A DNA stretch of 46,762 bases from positions 1 through 46,762 of the forward strand of contig VGYC01000037.1 of NCBI GenBank assembly GCA_016873095.1, in the 5' to 3' direction. Source of the DNA: Planctomycetota bacterium (GTDB lineage: Bacteria; Planctomycetota; Planctomycetia; Gemmatales; Gemmataceae). Position 1 is the first letter of the stretch, and each line of letters begins with the position of its first letter. This document shows positions 24,309 to 33,521 of this stretch, piece after piece. The position numbers were made by a program, and so were the translations under genes. The notes beneath the pieces were generated by a model. The model worked only from the letters and a program-made list of their open reading frames with translations. It was not told where the DNA came from and made no database searches.

Positions 24309-26414
24309 TCATCTCCCGCCCGGCGCCACGTATTTCTTCAGCCAGGCGAACACCTCGCGGTGCCAGTAGCGGCTGTTCTGTGGCCGGAGGACCCAGTGCC
24401 CCTCGTCGGGGAAGTTGATCATCCGCGAAGGGATGCCCATGCGTTGCAGCGTCGTGAACAGCTGCACGCCCTCGCTGATGGGCACGCGGAAGTCGAGGTC
24501 GTTGTGGATGATGAGCATCGGCGTGCGGTGCTTCGCAAGGTTCTTGGCGAAGCGGTGCGGCGAGTATTTCTCGTAGGAGGCGCGGTTCTTGCCCCAGGGG
24601 ACGCCGCCGTGGTCCCACTCGTCGAACCAGAGTTCCTCCGTGGTGGCGTACATGCTGTCGAAGTTCCAGACGCCGCAGTGGGTGATGAGCGTCTTGAACT
24701 TGCCGGTGTTGACGGCAAACCAGTTCATCATGTAGCCGCCGAAGGAGGCGCCGGCGGCAGCCATGCGCTGGGCGTCGACGTACGGCTGCTTCTCCAGGTA
24801 GGCGACGCCGGCCATCAGGTCCTGGTAGCACTTGCCGCCCCAGTCGCCGCTGATCTCATCGACGTACTTTTGCCCGAAGCCGGTGCTGCCGCGCGGATTG
24901 GGCAGTGCGACCACGTAGCCCTGAGCCGCCCATAGCTGCGGATTCCAGCGGTAGCTCCAGGCATCCATCCACGCGCCCTGCGGGCCGCCGTGGACGAGGT
25001 AGACGAGCGGCCATTTCTTCGCCGGATCGAAGCCGGGCGGTTTCAGGATCCACATCTGCATGGGGACATCGTCGGCGCCTTTGACGGTGACGCTTTCGAC
25101 CTTCGGCAGATCAAGCTCGGCCAGCACAGCGGCGTTTTGCTTCGATCTGCCAAGGAGCTTGCCGGTATCCAGATCGATCGAGTGCACCGATGGCGGACTG
25201 AGAAAGGACGCCTGGCTAAAGGACAGCACTGGACCCTCATCGCCCATGGAGAGCGAGGAGTTGGTGGCCGCAGCGATGAGCTTGCGGACCTTCCCGGTGT
25301 TCAAGGACAGTTGGTAGATCGGCAAATGGCCGGCTGCCTCGGCCGTGAAAAGCAGCGTGTCGCTGCTCGGCGTCCAGACGAAGTCCTCGACAGAGCTGTC
25401 CAGGTCGGCGGTCACGCTCCGCGGCTTGTCCTGGAATGACCCGCTCGGATCGACGCGAATCACATACAGCTGCCAGCGATCCGCCTCGAAGCCCGCTCGT
25501 TTTTGTGCGCGAAACGCCAGTTGCTTGCCGTCCGGCGAGAAGCGCGGCGAACCGTCGGCGGCGGGATTGTCCTTCGTGAGACATTCGATCTTGCCACCCT
25601 TCACCGGCACGCGGCAGATGTCGTAGTTGGTGCTCCACGCCTCGTTCTTTTCCGGCGGCGCGGTGAACAGCAGATACTCGCCGTCCGGGCTGAAGGTGAA
25701 GTCGTCGCCCATCGAGAATGTGGACGAGGTCGGATCGGCATCGCGGTCGCCGGGGGTGACGTCGCGCGGCTCGCCCTTGGCATGCAAGCCCTCGGTCAAA
25801 TCGAGCACGAAGAGATGTTGCCGTTTGTCCTCGACGTACTCATCCCAGTGGCGGAAGAACAGCTTCGTGAAGACGCGGGCCTTGATCGGGCTCTTCGCCC
25901 GCTCGTCGCTGCGCTTCTTATTGAGGGCGTCGCTCTCTTTGAATAACTTCGACGAGAACTCCGGCCAGACGGCGGACACGAAAGCGATGCGCTTGCCGTC
26001 GCGCGACCAGAGGGCGTTGCGGGCGCTGGTGCTGACCTTGGTGAGTTGCCGGGCCTCGCCGCCGTCCACGCCGATGAGCCAGAGCTGACTATCGCCGGAG
26101 CGGTTGGACTCGAAGAGGATGTGCCTGCCGTCCGGGCTCCAGCGGGGATGGCGGTCGCTCTTGCCGGAGTTGGTGAGCTGCCGCGCCTCGCCGCCGGCCG
26201 TCGGCAACAGCCAGATGCTCGAAGTGACCTTGTTCGCGTCCATGTCCACGGTGCCGACGACATAGGCGACCAGGCTGCCGACCGGTCTCACGCGCGGATC
26301 GGAGACGCGCTGGAAGCGGAAGAGATCGTCCACGCGCATCGGCCGCCGCGTTTTCTCCTGAGCGGCAACGGGCAACGGCAGCAACAGCGCGACCAGTACG
26401 GCAGAGTGACGCAT
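24309..26414 (-). CDS. Secreted S9-family prolyl oligopeptidase/acylaminoacyl peptidase
   Basis: 701 residues. A signal peptide (about 1-19, ending VAAQ) precedes a WD40-like beta-propeller (about 30-430) built of repeats such as RWSPDGRHILFESNR and RFSPDGKQLAF, then an alpha/beta-hydrolase domain. The catalytic triad is Ser 557 in GASFGGYM, Asp 641 in NDLDFRVP and His 673 in DEGHWVL. It would cleave peptides after Pro or remove blocked N-terminal residues outside the cytoplasm. ATG 26414 has GAGGA about 7 bases ahead; the open frame to 26534 is rejected. Confidence 0.93.
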   Translation of the reverse strand: MRHSAVLVALLLPLPVAAQEKTRRPMRVDDLFRFQRVSDPRVRPVGSLVAYVVGTVDMDANKVTSSIWLLPTAGGEARQLTNSGKSDRHPRWSPDGRHILFESNRSGDSQLWLIGVDGGEARQLTKVSTSARNALWSRDGKRIAFVSAVWPEFSSKLFKESDALNKKRSDERAKSPIKARVFTKLFFRHWDEYVEDKRQHLFVLDLTEGLHAKGEPRDVTPGDRDADPTSSTFSMGDDFTFSPDGEYLLFTAPPEKNEAWSTNYDICRVPVKGGKIECLTKDNPAADGSPRFSPDGKQLAFRAQKRAGFEADRWQLYVIRVDPSGSFQDKPRSVTADLDSSVEDFVWTPSSDTLLFTAEAAGHLPIYQLSLNTGKVRKLIAAATNSSLSMGDEGPVLSFSQASFLSPPSVHSIDLDTGKLLGRSKQNAAVLAELDLPKVESVTVKGADDVPMQMWILKPPGFDPAKKWPLVYLVHGGPQGAWMDAWSYRWNPQLWAAQGYVVALPNPRGSTGFGQKYVDEISGDWGGKCYQDLMAGVAYLEKQPYVDAQRMAAAGASFGGYMMNWFAVNTGKFKTLITHCGVWNFDSMYATTEELWFDEWDHGGVPWGKNRASYEKYSPHRFAKNLAKHRTPMLIIHNDLDFRVPISEGVQLFTTLQRMGIPSRMINFPDEGHWVLRPQNSRYWHREVFAWLKKYVAPGGR

Positions 26415-26572
26415 ACCAGATCCTCGAGCATGATGAGTATCCAGAGATGTCATATGAGACGCGGCAAACGTCGTAGGGCAATTGGCGTGCATGCCCGGTG
26501 CGCGCCAGCGCGCCCGATCCCAATGGCCAGACAAGCGGGCCGCTTGTCCGATGGGTTCGCTACACTATCCCC

Positions 26573-27247
26573 ATGACCATCTACGAGCGGGCCATGGAGA
26601 TGATTGCCGACGGTTTCCGCGTCGGTCTGGGCTCGGGGCGGGCGGCGTCGGCGTTCGTGCGACTGCTCGGTGAGCGCTTGCGTGCCGGCCGGCTGCGGAT
26701 TCAGGGCGTGCCGACCTCGGAAGCCACCGCCGGCCTGGCCCGCGAGGTCGGCATCCCGCTCGTCGCGCTGGCCGACGCCGGCGAACTGGACATCACCGTG
26801 GACGGCGCCGACGAGGTCGATCCGCGGCTTGACCTCATCAAGGGCTATGGACGGGCGCTGGTTCGCGAGAAGATCGTGGCGGCATCCTCGAAGCGGCTGG
26901 TCATCCTGGTCGGGGAGGAAAAGCTCGTCGAGCGCCTCGGCAGCCGCGGCAAGCTGCCCGTCGAGGTGGTCCCGTTTGCCTTGCCGCTGTGCCAGCGACG
27001 GCTCATGAAGCTAGGCATGCGGCCCTTTGCCTACGAGGAAAACGGCAAGCTGTTTCGCACGGACAATGGCAACCACATCCTCGATTGCGGAATAGCCCCC
27101 ATTCCGGATGCTGCCGCTCTGGATTGCGACCTGAACCTTATCCCCGGCGTCGTGGGCACGGGCCTGTTCATCGGCATGGCGGATGAGGTGCTGATCGGGA
27201 CCGGCGACGACTTTCGCCAGGTCGAGGAACGCCGCCGCAAACTTTAG
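26573..27247 (+). CDS. rpiA: Ribose-5-phosphate isomerase A
   Basis: 224 residues. It interconverts ribose-5-phosphate and ribulose-5-phosphate in the cytoplasm. Seen: VGLGSGRAASAFV (phosphate loop; the usual GTGST pattern is altered), VDGADEVDPRLDLIKGYGRA, the catalytic LVREKIV, and SRGKLPVEVVPFA. Length matches the family. The ATG at 26573 fits family N-termini although no strong ribosome-binding site precedes it. It is divergent from the S9 peptidase with 158 bp between the starts. Confidence 0.93.
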   Translation: MTIYERAMEMIADGFRVGLGSGRAASAFVRLLGERLRAGRLRIQGVPTSEATAGLAREVGIPLVALADAGELDITVDGADEVDPRLDLIKGYGRALVREKIVAASSKRLVILVGEEKLVERLGSRGKLPVEVVPFALPLCQRRLMKLGMRPFAYEENGKLFRTDNGNHILDCGIAPIPDAAALDCDLNLIPGVVGTGLFIGMADEVLIGTGDDFRQVEERRRKL

Positions 27248-27358
27248 TCCTGCCAGTGCTTGTCTTGCTGGCCGGCGTCGCTATAAAATCCTGGTAATAC
27301 AAAGTATATCCCCTGGCCCCAGCCACCCCCGGATTCGTGGCGGGCACGCTCGGGCACA

Positions 27359-27372
27359 ATGCATAAGTGCAT
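27359..27372. promoter_or_regulatory. Possible operator ahead of the metal transporter genes
   Basis: ATGCATAAGTGCAT has 5-base inverted arms around TAAG, in an AT-rich patch about 150 bp before the metal-binding lipoprotein gene. Its position suggests a site for a metal-responsive repressor, but it does not match a Zur or MntR consensus I can state with confidence. Confidence 0.25.
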
Positions 27373-27518
27373 ATTTATCATAGGTTTGAGTTAAGAGATG
27401 AGGCCTGGTGCAATCCCGGAGCGCTGATGAGAGGCATGCGTCAGTGTGCAAAACTCGCATGTGCAATGCAATCAGTGGCCGAGGGGTGCATCTGGTCGTT
27501 CTTGGTTTGGAGCAGGCG

Positions 27519-28505
27519 ATGAAGCACTTGGTGCGAGCGGTCCTTTTTCTGGCTGTTTCGGCTTCGATCTTCACATTCGGCTGCCGCAAGGCGGACGATC
27601 CCTGGGTCAAGGTCCCCGGTGGACCGACGCGCATCCTCGTGACGATTCCGCCCCTTTTTTGCCTGACAAAGGCGGTGGCCGGCGACGATGCCGCAGTGGT
27701 GTGCCTGCTGGGTGAACAGGGACCGCACGGCTACGAGCCATCTCCCAACGATAGCCTCAAGGCGCGCGGCGCCGACCTGTTGTTTTTCGTCGGCATGGAC
27801 ATCGACGACTTCGCCAGCAAGATCGTCAACGCCTCTGGCAATCGCAAGATCGAACTTGTCCCGGTCGGCGAGAAAGCCATTCCCAAGAAGATGCTGCTGG
27901 CCGCTGATCCGCATGCCCATGCCCACGAGGAGAATGAAAAGGAAGGCGGACACCACCATCATCACCACGGCGAGCATGATCCACACGTCTGGCTCGGCGT
28001 GCCACAGGCAATCAAGATGGTCGAGTTCATTCGCGACAAGCTGCAAAGCGTCAATCCGGCGAAGAAGGATGCCTTTGCCAGCAATGCTGCCGCCTACATC
28101 AAGCAACTGCGCGACCTGGAGAAGCATGCCGAGAAGGCCCTGGCCGGCAAGAAGAACCGCAAGTTCATCGCCACCCACGATGCCCTGCGTTATTTCGCGG
28201 CCGGTTTCAAGCTGAATGTGCTCGACTCGATCCAGCCGCGTCCGGGCATGGAGGCCGAGGCGGCCAAGCTGGCCAAGCTCGTCACGCTGTGCGAGAAGGA
28301 AGGCGTGCGCGTCATCGCCGTCGAGCCGCAGTATCCGCGTACTGCCGCGGAAAACCTGGTCGCACAGCTCAAGCGCAAGGACATCACGATCAAGACCGCC
28401 GACGTGGACCCGATGGAGACGGTCCCGCCCGGCGATCTCAAGCCGGTCTATTACGTCGAGCGGATGCGCGAGAACATTGACAACCTGGCCAAGGCCCTGC
28501 CATGA
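27519..28505 (+). CDS. znuA: Zinc/manganese ABC transporter substrate-binding lipoprotein
   Basis: 328 residues. It has a lipoprotein signal ending FTFGC (Cys near 22). Cluster-9 metal ligands are visible: His in GPHGYEPSP, His in DPHVWLG, His in ATHDALRYFA, and Glu in AVEPQYPR. Between the first two lies a His-rich loop (HAHAHEENEKEGG then six His), typical of zinc-binding ZnuA proteins that collect metal. ATG 27519 has GGAG about 8 bases ahead; the open frame to 27408 is rejected. The ATPase gene overlaps its stop by four bases (ATGA), so the two are coupled. Confidence 0.92.
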   Translation: MKHLVRAVLFLAVSASIFTFGCRKADDPWVKVPGGPTRILVTIPPLFCLTKAVAGDDAAVVCLLGEQGPHGYEPSPNDSLKARGADLLFFVGMDIDDFASKIVNASGNRKIELVPVGEKAIPKKMLLAADPHAHAHEENEKEGGHHHHHHGEHDPHVWLGVPQAIKMVEFIRDKLQSVNPAKKDAFASNAAAYIKQLRDLEKHAEKALAGKKNRKFIATHDALRYFAAGFKLNVLDSIQPRPGMEAEAAKLAKLVTLCEKEGVRVIAVEPQYPRTAAENLVAQLKRKDITIKTADVDPMETVPPGDLKPVYYVERMRENIDNLAKALP

Positions 28506-29242
28506 GCCCCGACCTGGTCCGGATTCGAAAGCTGTCCGTCGAGCTGGGGGGCAACCGCATTCTGTCGGGCGTTGATGCCGGGCTGGCCCGCGGTCAAATC
28601 ACTGCGTTGATCGGACTCAACGGCTCGGGCAAGACCACGTTGCTCAAAGCCCTGCTCAAGGAAGTTCCATTCCGGGGCACCATCGAGTTCCACTGCGGCC
28701 ATGATCACAGCCACCCCACGCCGCAGCACATCGGCTACGTTCCGCAACGACTGCAATGCGACGCCAACATGCCGCTGACGGTGCGTGACCTGCTCGCCCT
28801 CGCGTTGCAGCGGCGACCGCTGTTTTTCGGCATTCCAGGCGCGATCCGCCGCGAACTGGCAGGCATGCTGTCCTCGGTCGGCGCCCCGCACACCCTGCTC
28901 GACCGGCCGGTGGAAAAGATCTCCGGCGGTGAATTGCAGCGCGTCTTGCTCGCGCTGGCGCTGCATCCCAAGCCGGAACTGCTACTGCTTGACGAGCCGG
29001 CCGCCGGCGTGGACTTCCAGGACCAGGAGAGCTTCTACGACTTCCTCGCACGTATCAATCGCGAGACCGGCGTCACCATCTTGCTGGTCTCGCACGATCT
29101 CAGCATCGTCAGCAAGCACTCCCATCACGTCCTGTGCCTGAAGGACGGCCGCATCCAGTGCCAGGGCACGCCAACGGAGATCCTCGGCTCGCTGCGGCAA
29201 ACCTTCGGCGACAAGGGTCTTTTCGGACACAACCACGATTGA
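28502..29242 (+). CDS. znuC: Zinc/manganese ABC transporter ATPase
   Basis: 246 residues. Walker A is GLNGSGKTT, the signature ISGGELQRVLLALAL, Walker B LLLLDEPAAGVD, and switch His is in LLVSHDLS. A His-rich stretch (HCGHDHSHPTPQH) sits between Walker A and the Q-loop (YVPQRL), unusual for an ATPase and perhaps metal-sensing. It overlaps znuA by ATGA. The expected membrane permease (ZnuB) does not follow: the next gene, 51 bp on, is hpt. The permease must be encoded elsewhere. Confidence 0.9.
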   Translation: MSPDLVRIRKLSVELGGNRILSGVDAGLARGQITALIGLNGSGKTTLLKALLKEVPFRGTIEFHCGHDHSHPTPQHIGYVPQRLQCDANMPLTVRDLLALALQRRPLFFGIPGAIRRELAGMLSSVGAPHTLLDRPVEKISGGELQRVLLALALHPKPELLLLDEPAAGVDFQDQESFYDFLARINRETGVTILLVSHDLSIVSKHSHHVLCLKDGRIQCQGTPTEILGSLRQTFGDKGLFGHNHD

Positions 29243-29293
29243 CGCTGCCGCCGCCGTCTCGGAAATCCGGCGAATTCCGCTACATCAATCGGG

Positions 29294-29803
29294 ATGAAGG
29301 TCTTGATATCAAGCGAAGAGATTCAGCAGCGCGTGGCCGAATTGGCCGCGCGCATCGTCGGCGACTACGCCGAAGAGCCGATCACCATTGTCGGCGTGCT
29401 GACAGGGAGCCTGATGTTTCTGGCCGACCTGGTTCGCCGGCTGGAATCGCCGGTCCGGATCGGTCTCATTCAGGCATCGAGCTATCGGGGGACGGCGACG
29501 GAGCCAGGCCAGCTGGAAATCGGCCCGGAGTTGTTGCCCGATCTCCGCGGCCGGCACGTGCTGCTCCTGGACGATATCCTCGACACCGGGCAAACGCTTA
29601 GCTATCTCGTCGAGCACGTGAAGCGGCTGGAACCGGCGTCTCTCAAAGTCGCGGTGCTGTTGCGAAAAATGGGCCGGCAGATCACGCCGCTGCAACCGGA
29701 CTACTGCGGGTTCGAGATTCCTGATCGCTTCGTCGTCGGCTACGGCCTCGATTTCAACGACCAGTATCGCAACCTGCCGTTCGTGGGTGTGCTCGACGGA
29801 TAG
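29294..29803 (+). CDS. hpt: Hypoxanthine phosphoribosyltransferase
   Basis: 169 residues. It converts hypoxanthine or guanine plus PRPP to IMP or GMP. The PRPP motif VLLLDDILDTGQTL, the early GVLTGSLMFLADL loop, LLRKMGR, and the C-terminal FVVGYGLDFNDQYRNLPFVG are all family-typical, and the length is normal. It follows znuC by 51 bp. It converges on the thioredoxin-fold gene with 24 bp between stops. Confidence 0.95.
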   Translation: MKVLISSEEIQQRVAELAARIVGDYAEEPITIVGVLTGSLMFLADLVRRLESPVRIGLIQASSYRGTATEPGQLEIGPELLPDLRGRHVLLLDDILDTGQTLSYLVEHVKRLEPASLKVAVLLRKMGRQITPLQPDYCGFEIPDRFVVGYGLDFNDQYRNLPFVGVLDG

Positions 29804-29827
29804 CAGGATTGCGACTGAAATCAACGC

Positions 29828-30982
29828 TCACGGACTCTGGAAATCGACGCGGCGCGTCGGCGTGCCCTGCAGCTGCTCAAGGCGGATCTGGGCGGATTCT
29901 GCTTGCCGCGTGCCGGGGAAGGCGCGAATCACCCGCTCGAGGAAGTGCTTGGCCTGTTGCGGCTGGCCGCGCTTCAGCCACGATTCCGCGAGCAGGAGAT
30001 ACAGATCGCCGAGGCGGTCGGCGAAGCTATCGCAGGCGCTCTGCAGCCATTCCGGGTCGTTCTTGAGATCGGCATAAAGTTGCGAAGCTTCCTGCCCCTC
30101 CGTCAAATCGCCGTAGCTCTTCATGAGCTTGCTGCAGCGCTCGACGCACAATGTGTATTCCTTGTTACGGTGGAAGTCCTTGGCTTGCTTGAGGAGTTCC
30201 TGGGCATGCTTGGCGCGCTGCTGATTCTGAATCTCGGGGCTGGCGGCCAGTCGACCGAGCATGTCGCGGGCATCCTTCGAGAGCATCAAACCGGGGAAGT
30301 CACGCATCGTATCTGTGAGGATCTCAATGGCCTGCGTGCCCTGGCCTTGCTCCTGCAACGCCTTCGCGCGATTCAGCCGCTCCCGGCCCATGGCCTCCAG
30401 GTCCTGCAGCAGCTTCTGAGCGCTTGCTTGAACGGGACGGTCGCGGCCGTCCTCAACGATGCGCGACAGCGCCGCCACGGCCCGGGCATATTCCTTGTTC
30501 GCGATCCACTTGCTCGCCAGCTGATAATCCTTGGCCATCCAATCGGGACTGGCAACGCCGGCGAGTGCCCGTTGCAACGTCTCGTGGAATTCCGGAGCTT
30601 CCTTGTATCCGGAGAACGTCTTCATGATCTTCTTGTCCGGAGTCGCCAGGACGTACGTCGGGTAACCGTCGATGCCAAGAACGCTGACTAGTTTTGGCTC
30701 TTGATCGCCGTTCACCTTCAGGGCAACGAATCGTTCGTTGATGAGTGCCACAACCTTTTCATCGCGAAACGTGCTCGCTTCCATTTTCTTGCAAGGGTTG
30801 CACCAGTCGGTGTAGAAGTCGAGCAGAAGCGGCAATCCCTTGCTCTCCGCTTCCTTGATCGCAGTGTTGTAATCCTTGTACCACTTGATTTCGGGAGCCT
30901 GTGCCCGGACGGAGCCGCGCGTGCCAAGTCCCAGGCCGATGGCCAGGACGGCAAGCGCTAGAGATGTGAATCGGCGGCTCAT
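29828..30982 (-). CDS. Secreted thioredoxin-fold protein with helical-repeat C-terminus
   Basis: 384 residues. Signal peptide about 1-27 (ending VRAQ). The thioredoxin domain (about 30-150) has the redox motif DWCNPCKKM and the cis-Pro region GYPTYVL, close to the DsbD C-terminal domain and thioredoxin_7. Residues 155-370 are helical and TPR-like. It probably acts as a periplasmic disulfide reductase or isomerase; the partner is unknown. ATG 30982 has AAGGAAG 7 bases ahead; a GTG at 31042 is the rejected alternative. It lies 56 bp after the recombinase gene. Confidence 0.85.
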   Translation of the reverse strand: MSRRFTSLALAVLAIGLGLGTRGSVRAQAPEIKWYKDYNTAIKEAESKGLPLLLDFYTDWCNPCKKMEASTFRDEKVVALINERFVALKVNGDQEPKLVSVLGIDGYPTYVLATPDKKIMKTFSGYKEAPEFHETLQRALAGVASPDWMAKDYQLASKWIANKEYARAVAALSRIVEDGRDRPVQASAQKLLQDLEAMGRERLNRAKALQEQGQGTQAIEILTDTMRDFPGLMLSKDARDMLGRLAASPEIQNQQRAKHAQELLKQAKDFHRNKEYTLCVERCSKLMKSYGDLTEGQEASQLYADLKNDPEWLQSACDSFADRLGDLYLLLAESWLKRGQPQQAKHFLERVIRAFPGTRQAESAQIRLEQLQGTPTRRVDFQSP

Positions 30983-31038
30983 GGCTGTCTTCCTTTTCTG
31001 GTACTTGGTTTCACTAATTCCTGCGAATTCATAACTGT

Positions 31039-32010
31039 TCACCGGGCTCGCGGGTGGGCTTTCTTGTACCCTTCCTGCAAGCGGTTGGCAGTCACATGGG
31101 TGTAAATCTGCGTGGTCGCCAGGCTGCGATGCCCCAGGAGTTCCTGCACGCCGCGAATGTCGGCGCCGCGATCGAGCAGGTGCGTCGCGAAGCTATGCCG
31201 CAGGCTGTGCGGGCTGGTGCGGCGATCCAGTCCTGCCTTGGCCAGGTACTTCTCCAGCAGCCGACTGACGCTTCGCGAGGTCAGGCGCGTGCCGTTCTTG
31301 TTCAAGAAGATTGCTCCGTTCGCCTTGCTCGCCGCCTTGCCGCTCAGCGCCGCGGAGCGTGCATCCAGCCAGGTCTTCAAAGCCTTCAAGGCTGGAGTGC
31401 CCAGCAAGGCCAGCCGTTCCTTCTTGCCCTTGCCGCGAATGGTGGCCATGCCGCTATCGAGATCGACGTCGGCCTGGTTCAACCCGGTCAACTCGCTCAC
31501 GCGCAGGCCGGCAGAGTACAGCGTCTCGAGGATCGCGCGGTCGCGCAGGCCAAGCGGTGTCGCGGGCGACGGCGCTGCCAGCAAGCGCTCGACGGCGTCC
31601 ACGGCCAGGAAGTGCGGCAGCGGCTTGTCCAGCCGTGGACCGCGCAGCCCTCCCGCCGGGTTGGACTGCATCGTCCCTTCCCGGCACAGGAACCGAAAGA
31701 ACGATCGCAACGCCGCCAGCCGGCGCGCGATGGTCGTCTTGGCGTAACCCTGGTCGTGCAGCCACACCTGAAACGCCCGTATCGAACGAGTGTTCATGTG
31801 CTCGATGGCCGCGCGACCGCCATTGCGTCCCGCGAAGAAGGTTGCCGCCTGCGACAGATCCTCTCGATACGACTTGACCGTGTGCTCCGAGGCGTTCTTC
31901 TCCAGGGCCAGGTGCCTCAGGAAATCGGCCAGAGCTTCATCAAAGCCGGCGATCGTGCTGGTATTGGTCACTACTGCCACTTTCACTGGCTGATCACGAT
32001 CCGAGCGCAA
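31039..32010 (-). CDS. xerC: Tyrosine recombinase XerC/XerD
   Basis: 323 residues. SAM-like N-terminal domain (about 20-110) and catalytic domain. Catalytic residues seen are Arg 170 (GLRVSELT), Lys 194 (GKGKKER), His 268 and Arg 271 (PHSLRHSFA), His 294 (LLGHRSLATT) and Tyr 303 (IYTHV). It fits chromosome-dimer resolution better than phage integration, since the length and QEGYKKAHPRA-type tail are Xer-like and the neighbours are housekeeping. The outermost start is TTG 32010; internal GTGs (for example 31986) are possible, and no start has a strong ribosome-binding site. Confidence 0.9.
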   Translation of the reverse strand: MRSDRDQPVKVAVVTNTSTIAGFDEALADFLRHLALEKNASEHTVKSYREDLSQAATFFAGRNGGRAAIEHMNTRSIRAFQVWLHDQGYAKTTIARRLAALRSFFRFLCREGTMQSNPAGGLRGPRLDKPLPHFLAVDAVERLLAAPSPATPLGLRDRAILETLYSAGLRVSELTGLNQADVDLDSGMATIRGKGKKERLALLGTPALKALKTWLDARSAALSGKAASKANGAIFLNKNGTRLTSRSVSRLLEKYLAKAGLDRRTSPHSLRHSFATHLLDRGADIRGVQELLGHRSLATTQIYTHVTANRLQEGYKKAHPRAR

Positions 32011-32027
32011 CGTAAAATCGTCAAGAG

Positions 32028-32261
32028 CTATAACCTGGAACCCACGCGCGGAGCTTCCGGCGCATCCGCGTCGGGCGACAGCGCCTGCTCGCGTGCCTTG
32101 TCGGATAGCACCGCCGCGTCGAACCAGGAAAAGCTGAGGTCGGGATCGGCCGCCTGGTCTCGGAAGGAGTCGAGCAACTCCCGCCGGCTGGCGTCGTCGT
32201 ACACGTAAATGTAGCGCTCTTGCCCCTTGATCAGCGCCAGAACATTGAACTCGTGCGGCAC
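32028..32261 (-). CDS. Small conserved-type acidic protein of unknown function
   Basis: 77 residues from a GTG start. The frame is open to 32441, but AGAGGTGA lies six bases before the GTG at 32261 and the sequence looks structured only from there (PHEFNVLALIKGQERYIYVY, then SFRDQAADPDLSFSWFDA). The C-terminus is acidic and disordered. No named family is recognised. It ends 17 bp before the recombinase start, so the two are probably cotranscribed. Confidence 0.65.
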   Translation of the reverse strand: MPHEFNVLALIKGQERYIYVYDDASRRELLDSFRDQAADPDLSFSWFDAAVLSDKAREQALSPDADAPEAPRVGSRL

Positions 32262-32486
32262 CGGTTCACCTCTTGCCGGCCAAACGGTTCTCATTCGCGG
32301 ACATTCTCGGGACTTCTGCCAGAATCCCGCATGTCTTATCGACCAGCCGCCACAATAGACTTCGCCAGAATCGTTTAAGTTGGGCAAGGATTTCCGTCCT
32401 GCCGCGCGCCAGCATCCCCCTCGCCGCGCAGCCTTGCGCAAATGCTGTAATCCGTCCCAGCCATGAAGTATGAGCCATCTGCAAAA

Positions 32487-33191
32487 TCACGCGAGATGCA
32501 GCAAATTGCGAAGACCGACTTCCTCTCGGCAAAGATAGGGCTCGCCGAAACCGGCGCCGATGGTCCAGCCCCAGTAGCGGTCACGGTCGCAAATCTCGTC
32601 GAGAAAGGTGGGAGCCAGGGTCGGCCGGCCAACGATGAACTGCGACTGATAGCAGGCCAGGACGCGCATCTTGTCCGCGTGAACACCGGAAACATCCAGC
32701 ACGAATGACGGCTTGACATGCAAGCGCAGATGGACGCTGAAGTAGTAAATGATCCGCGTCGGAAAATGCGGCTCGTGCGGCATGTCGGTCTTGCTCAACT
32801 TCGCCCAGAAGCGTGCCGCGTCGACAAGAGCGCTGGCCGCGACATGGTCTGGATGCGCATCCTCCCAGTACTGGGCCAGCAGACAGGTCGGCCGCAGTTT
32901 ACGAAGCACGATGGCCAGCTTGCGGCGCGACTCCAGGTCCGCCGTGACGCTGCGATTGGGCAAACCCAGGTTGCCGCGCCAGTCCAGCTGGAGTAGCGCC
33001 GTGGCTGCATCGGTTTCACGCCGGCGGATCTCCGGACTGCCATGCGGCGTCGGTTCACCGTCGGTCAGGTCGAGCACGCCCACGCGGGCGCCTTGAGACT
33101 TCAACGACAAGATCGCCCCACCGGCGCCAATCTCGGCATCATCCGGATGGGATCCTATGACCAGATAATCAAGCGCGTCATCCATCGGCAT
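32487..33191 (-). CDS. bshB1: PIG-L family deacetylase, BshB1 type
   Basis: 234 residues. A zinc-dependent N-acetylglucosamine deacetylase fold. The metal and catalytic motif SHPDDAEIGAGG is at 13-24, and a second HPDH motif is near 112-115. The segment VGVLDLTDGEPTPHGSPEIR and the C-terminal GWTIGAGFGEPYLCREEVGL match BshB1 (deacetylation of GlcNAc-malate in bacillithiol synthesis). In other bacteria it may process other GlcNAc conjugates. BshA and BshC are not in the window. It lies 225 bp upstream of the small acidic protein gene. Confidence 0.85.
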   Translation of the reverse strand: MPMDDALDYLVIGSHPDDAEIGAGGAILSLKSQGARVGVLDLTDGEPTPHGSPEIRRRETDAATALLQLDWRGNLGLPNRSVTADLESRRKLAIVLRKLRPTCLLAQYWEDAHPDHVAASALVDAARFWAKLSKTDMPHEPHFPTRIIYYFSVHLRLHVKPSFVLDVSGVHADKMRVLACYQSQFIVGRPTLAPTFLDEICDRDRYWGWTIGAGFGEPYLCREEVGLRNLLHLA

Positions 33192-33521
33192 ATCTCTCGT
33201 TCCCAGATTTGACTCTCAAGCTCTTCCCTGCGCTCGCCATAGGACGGGGCAGACTGCGTCGATGCGGCGAATCAGGAAGTCTGGGTAGCAGAAGAGTTTT
33301 GCGTAACCATCTTGAATTCCCACTTGCAGCCATCTACTATGTCCCCTGGCGTTTTTCGACCAGAGAGCCGGTCGTCTGTACGTTTTGACATCTATTTTTT
33401 TCGGGACCTCTGTGGCATTTTCTGGCGCTGGGCGGCGCAACAGGTGCCCGCCCCTGAGTGGCACGGGTCCTTTTTGGCATGCTGGAAGGCATCAGGCGAG
33501 GGAGTTGGTACGGAAAAAATC
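33192..33521. other. Gene-free divergent region, 330 bp
   Basis: It lies between the divergent bshB1 and HTH genes. A short minus-strand frame at 33216-33464 has no family match or ribosome-binding site. The frame of the HTH gene is open upstream but has no supported start there. Promoters for both flanking genes are expected; none is convincing. Confidence 0.5.

Noticed and set aside
31039-32010. XerC-like recombinase as an integrase of a mobile element
   Set aside because: It lies among housekeeping genes with no attachment repeat or cargo, and has the length and motifs of Xer proteins. It is also 10 kb from the tRNA-linked element.
33216-33464. Minus-strand 82-codon frame upstream of the HTH gene
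   Set aside because: No ribosome-binding site, no family features, and it covers the expected promoter region of two divergent genes.
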